Shown here one piece after another: positions 59,729 through 64,000 of a stretch of DNA of 64,000 nt. A model generated the notes under the pieces. The model was not told the DNA's origin, did not search any database, and saw nothing but the letters and a program-made list of their open reading frames with translations. Source of the stretch: Chaenocephalus aceratus (taxonomy: Eukaryota > Chordata > Actinopteri > Perciformes > Channichthyidae); NCBI GenBank assembly GCA_023974075.1, contig CM043798.1, positions 4,535,397 through 4,599,396 of the forward strand. Direction: 5' to 3'. The position numbers and the translations under genes are program-made. The stretch's first letter is position 1; each line of letters opens with the position of its first letter.

Positions 59729-60756
59729 ACATCCTTGAGCATACTTCTACTTTGATCTCTTATTTGTCGGGGAAACAAACACAGAGGCTGCAACACATTT
59801 CATCTATTCTCCACTTTCCCTCCCTTTCCTTCTTTCCTCTCTCCTTTGATCGATCCGTCACTCATCCTTCTCCTCTGTCCTCCTTCACTACCTCTTGGCT
59901 AACTTCTATAAGAATATAAGATGTCGGGGTTCAGACATGACATGCCACCTCTCCTCCACCTCATGCTACGTCACACCGCTATAGTAACGAGTGGGCGGGG
60001 CATCCTCTTCCTCCTCCATTTGATGCCACCCCCACTCTGCTCGCCTCCATCTCCAGGTTGCCATGGCTACTGGCTGCCTAGGCAAGGCAATGGATGGCTG
60101 TGGTTGCATGGGCTGCCTTTGATCGGCTCAGCAGATGCTCTGTCGAGTTATCAAGGATCTTTGAGAAAAGATAATTGGCACTTTGGATTCAGTCTGCTGA
60201 ATGAACAACACCTCTGAAGGATCCTTGATAAATGTCCCGCTTGGTTAGTCATGAGTGTGGCTCAGGCTCGGTGTGTCTCGGCTCTGTCTCTGCTTCTGCT
60301 CTCTGTCCATGGCACAGCTCCATATCACAACGCTCTGTTCAACGTGATCAATGTCTCATGTTCACCTGTTGGATGAACACTACATTGTTTTTAGTTTATA
60401 TCCTATTCAGCTTTTGCTCTTTCACGTGCAGTCCATCAGCACAGTTATATTTCACTCAAGGCTAGTTTGTAATACCCACTGTGCTGCCACCAACCATCTG
60501 GGTCATGCTGCTGACGATGCATTAGACACCAGTCATTGCCTGCATCTACCCTACATACTGTGGTGCAGCAGTCACAGTGACTTTTAGCATGCGTTAAAGC
60601 GTCCAACGTGTCTCCGCAGCATTAGAGAGGGATGAGTTCAGGGAAGGGTTCCAGGTTGTACCCGATCAGCCGAGCTCATAGCGCTGTCAGTCCAAAGCCA
60701 TCACTCACATCGTTGTGTTTCTTAACCAGACGGATCCCTCTGTCTGCAGAGCTTTG

Positions 60757-60822
60757 CAGCAGCTATGCTATCGCAGTAGCAGCTATGCTATCGCAGAGTA
60801 GCAGCTATGCTATCGCAGTAGC
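60757..60822 (+). repeat. Three-unit 21-bp repeat
   Basis: AGCAGCTATGCTATCGCAGT repeats three times, in the presumed map6 3' UTR. Confidence 0.85.
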
Positions 60823-60947
60823 ATGCTAACAACACACACCTGCTTGTGGCTTCTTCATGGGACGACAGCGGACAGATGATATGAATGCTTCATCTCCATA
60901 GCCTTTAAAGAGGGAGACGTATGGATGAAGCACAGATTGACCTTTTT

Positions 60948-60953
60948 AATAAA
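60948..60953 (+). terminator. map6: Candidate map6 poly(A) signal
   Basis: AATAAA in TTTTTAATAAATCATG, 1.2 kb past the stop. No earlier canonical hexamer was noticed after 59728. Confidence 0.4.
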
Positions 60954-61172
60954 TCATGAACAAATCACTGCCATTTGTTACAATCTTTTTACAAGTATAC
61001 TACGTTTTATCGCATTTCTTTTATAGTAGTTTTTTATATAAGGGCGAAGTGATGATGATAAGTATAACTGATTTATTGTCGGACTCCAATGTGCATCACT
61101 CTTTGTTTCTGAATCAATGTGAATCCACTTGTTTTGTCCAAAGAATGAGTGTATGCTGGTTTAGTTTATTTA

Positions 61173-61692
61173 GCCCTCCTGTTGTGTTCGGGTCAAATCT
61201 GACCGATTTACTTCTTTCATCAATCATAACTTTTACATTCGATTGCATTCAGGCTTCATGATATCCTTCACGCAGACATTTGAACATATACAATTACTGA
61301 TCACACCACTTTCATTGCATTGTGGATGATTTAGTCAACTTTGTAACACCATGGTGTTCCCGCTCAAACATGACCGCCATAAAGAAAAGGAATTAGTAAC
61401 CATCCGGATGAGATACAACACACACACTCATGTGCCCAATCCCCCCATGTGAATCACACCTGGCTGGCACACACATGTTCAGTGTCTGTTCTTTGTGTAT
61501 GTACTGCAGTGTTTCATGTACACCAGTAGTCTGATACAATATTTACAGTTTGAAAGGGTGTTGAATTACATTTGGTGATGATTAATGTTTTTTGTGTTAA
61601 TGTAATAGCAGTTAAAACAGAACCGGTCAACTTTGACCGCGAACACCAAAGTAAGGGGGGGGGGGGGGGGGGGGACGAAGACAACAGGAGGG
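61173..61692 (+). mobile_element. CCCTCCTGTTGTG MITE, copy 2, complete
   Basis: Left end CCCTCCTGTTGTGTTCGGG; right end ...ACAACAGGAGGG followed by TTAA. Left flank TTTA is a decayed TTAA. It holds a 20-G run at 61655-61674. TTAA flanks point to piggyBac. Confidence 0.7.
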
Positions 61693-63437
61693 TTAAAAGG
61701 AATATTGAATCTGGATTTACTTTTGCTTTTTCGGGTAACATTATGGTGCTGTCTTTGTGCGAAGACGTATTTAGTCGAACATACCAAATAAACTGTAAAG
61801 CCTCCATTTATAAATTCTGGTTTATTCCTAATGACCGTTTTAGGATGCGTTAAAGACAACGGGAACAGGAGGTAACTTGTACCCTCACTAAAATGAAACT
61901 AACTATAACCTCTCTGTGTTTAAATATATTTATATACAGACGACATAGGCTAGGTGTTGGAGTCTCCACAAAGCATGGTTTGCTTTCACTAAGTCTTAGA
62001 GTCTGAGAGAAAGACTGTTTTCTTTGTTTTGGATTAGAAGAGCACTGTTAGTCCTATCACCATAACCCCCATCACACCTCACTGTTCTCATTAGCTCTGC
62101 TTCTCAGCATCCTTCCCTTCATTCTGAGCGGACCAATGCACCATCTCATCTCCTGTGGCGTTGGAGACCACCACCTCCATCAGAGCCTGGGCCCCATCAG
62201 GGAGCATTAGCATGTTGCAGCCTTTGGTTGGGGGACGTTTGTCATGTAACACAAGGGAGGGGCTCGTAGGGGCAGTACATGTAAAGAGTGGTTAGCACAA
62301 CACACACCCTGTGCTAGCTTTGTGGTTATTAGGAAAATAAGGATAGAAAGTGTGGTGAAGAAAGTTATGTCTTGGGCAAAAAAAAAATGGACTGTGACGT
62401 GCTTGTGTTTCTATCTGCTTGCTCGTATTTAATGAAACATTACAAATAAATGCAAAAGCAGCAGAAAAAGCAGTGTCTTCTCGCTTCTTTTGTTGTGTTG
62501 ATGGTGAAGGGTAGTGGCTGCAGGTTTCTGTCTCCCTCCTGTCTTTGTCTTTGTGACAGACAACATGGAATAAATCCACATGGAAGAGAAGCTCTCACAA
62601 CTTCTTTCTATGCTTATCCAAAAGTCGCGTCACATTCTGGCATGAGCTCTGACCTCCTGCCCTGCCCTGCATGGTGCCTCATGTGAGGCTAGCGAATATA
62701 TTACTCCTGCATCACGCCTCTGATATATTCTCATCCTATGTATCGAGCAACATGCATGTCAAAGGATGTTCAGAACCTTATTCCAGAATCAAATGTCATG
62801 TGTCTTATCTTCAATGATGCTCTTTTATGCAAAACCCCCCCCCCCACAAATGTGTGTTATTACATTACTGACATCATGTTGTTCTTTCTCATACTTGCTG
62901 TGTGTGGTGTGCTAATGAGTGACATTCTGATTCATTTGAAGGGTTGTGCTAAAACAGTACCACTACGTACAACTCTGCCAGCCAATCCGAGACATTGGCT
63001 GGGTGCAGACCCTAAAGCAACACCTGTGGGGCTGTGCCCTCCCCGACCCAAGGTAATCAACCGAGACAACAGCCAAAGGAAATAGACCCTGAGCCACAGA
63101 TGCACTCATTCCCATTCATACATGCTCATGGAGTTGTGATTTACTTTTGTTTTCTATTGCAGTGGCACAGTTTTTTTTCATCTCTGGTCTGAATAGCACT
63201 GTATATTTCTCTTCCATATGGACCCCACACTCTTCCATATGGACTACATGTAAGGTCCCTTAAGCTGCCTATTCTTAAGGAGGCCCAGGTTTAGTCCAGA
63301 CATCTCCACCATGTTTAAACCTGCCAGCTGCTGTAATGCACTCACTCTGCACAGTTCAGCTAAAGGCATGGCCGTCAGGAACACTGAGACAACTGAACCG
63401 CTGACTCTAATTACATGTATTATTTCAACAAGTTTCA
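61693..63437. other. Downstream of map6, nothing recognised
   Basis: No exon of the expected next gene in mammalian order (serpinh1) is seen. Short open frames lack known motifs. Confidence 0.5.
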
Positions 63438-63570
63438 CATAGCGGTATTAGGTTAGTTGAAAGCAATAATATAAGTTGAACCTAATAATTTGATTCAAAT
63501 GGTGTATTCTTGCTTTCAACTAACCGAATAGAGTTATGTGAAATCTGTTGTCGTAAGGCATTTAATTAAA
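63438..63570. repeat. Self-complementary repeat, third copy
   Basis: GGTTAGTTGAAAGCAATAA faces TTGCTTTCAACTAACC; flanks CACATAGCGG and GTTATGTGAAATCTGTTG are also inverted. Same family as 34205-34560. Confidence 0.7.
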
Positions 63571-64000
63571 GTCAACTCTTCAGTTGTTGTAGTGAAGGAG
63601 GTCCATATTCCATTCACTTATGAGTAGGGCTGTACTGTAGCGACCGGCTTGGACATTTCAACTCCAAAATTGACTTTCGAATGTGTGACTAGCTTCTTTT
63701 TCGAGTGCAATTCATTTATATTTCTGCACAGATGCAGAAAAAGATTTGGCTTCCTTGATATCGTAGCATAATACCATTTGCAGAATTCAAAATGTTCAGC
63801 TGATATTATGAAATATGTGGACAGAAATGTGAAGCTTATTTCATAGACCTTATTAGAAGCTTCAAATGTAAAAAAACAAACATGAGTACAGCCCTGTTTA
63901 TGAGGCAGGTGTGCTGCAGGTACATGCACTGAGATGGAGCACTTTGCATTCTGCTTGTTGTCATGGGTCAAAGTTTCATACTATGCTTTGTAGTATAATG

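Noticed and set aside
62738..63085. 115-codon open frame downstream of map6
   Set aside because: No recognisable domain, and its composition is like the surrounding non-coding DNA. It does not resemble serpinh1.

Overview
The window is vertebrate nuclear DNA, almost certainly from a ray-finned fish. It has intron-rich genes with GT-AG splicing, long dinucleotide and homopolymer runs, and a dense load of teleost-type transposons (hAT, Harbinger, piggyBac-like, L2-like LINEs, tRNA-derived SINEs). I see no prokaryotic gene, operon, CRISPR array or viral gene.

Four genes are supported. From left to right they are: exon 1 of uvrag (minus, 424-528, the rest lies off the left edge); dgat2 (minus, 8 coding exons, 8989-19684, 361 codons); mogat2 (minus, 6 coding exons, 26063-43546, about 336 codons); and map6 (plus, 3 coding exons, 47267-59728). 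The human 11q13 block runs MAP6-MOGAT2-DGAT2-UVRAG with the same relative orientations, so the order supports the gene names. dgat2 and mogat2 are sister acyltransferases of the ER triacylglycerol pathway and share a tandem-duplicate exon structure (last exons 155 nt and fourth-from-stop-side exons 175 nt in both). map6, head-to-head with mogat2, encodes a microtubule-stabilising protein.

The rest is mainly repeats. 1.3-7.0 kb is a stack of nested DNA transposons. dgat2 introns hold an 882-bp hAT element with a perfect 8-bp target duplication, microsatellites and a telomere-like tract. 20.2-22.2 kb holds two further DNA elements. The large mogat2 intron 2 holds a high-copy teleost repeat, piggyBac transposase remnants and two 5'-truncated LINEs; mogat2 intron 1 holds a 2.8-kb inverted repeat with arms of about 540-560 bp. 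A 27-bp minisatellite of about 29 units lies only 350 bp upstream of the mogat2 start. map6 intron 1 contains a hAT element with an inner TTAA-flanked element, and a 21-bp minisatellite split by a SINE.

Conserved coding exons carry several single-base indels, most in map6 exons 1 and 3 and many at short homopolymers. I read these as probable assembly errors rather than four separately decaying genes, but the sequence alone cannot prove that. I found no clearly undescribed molecular system. The most unusual structures are the long intronic inverted repeat, the hAT pair carrying tRNA-like internal sequence, and a GC-AG intron in dgat2.
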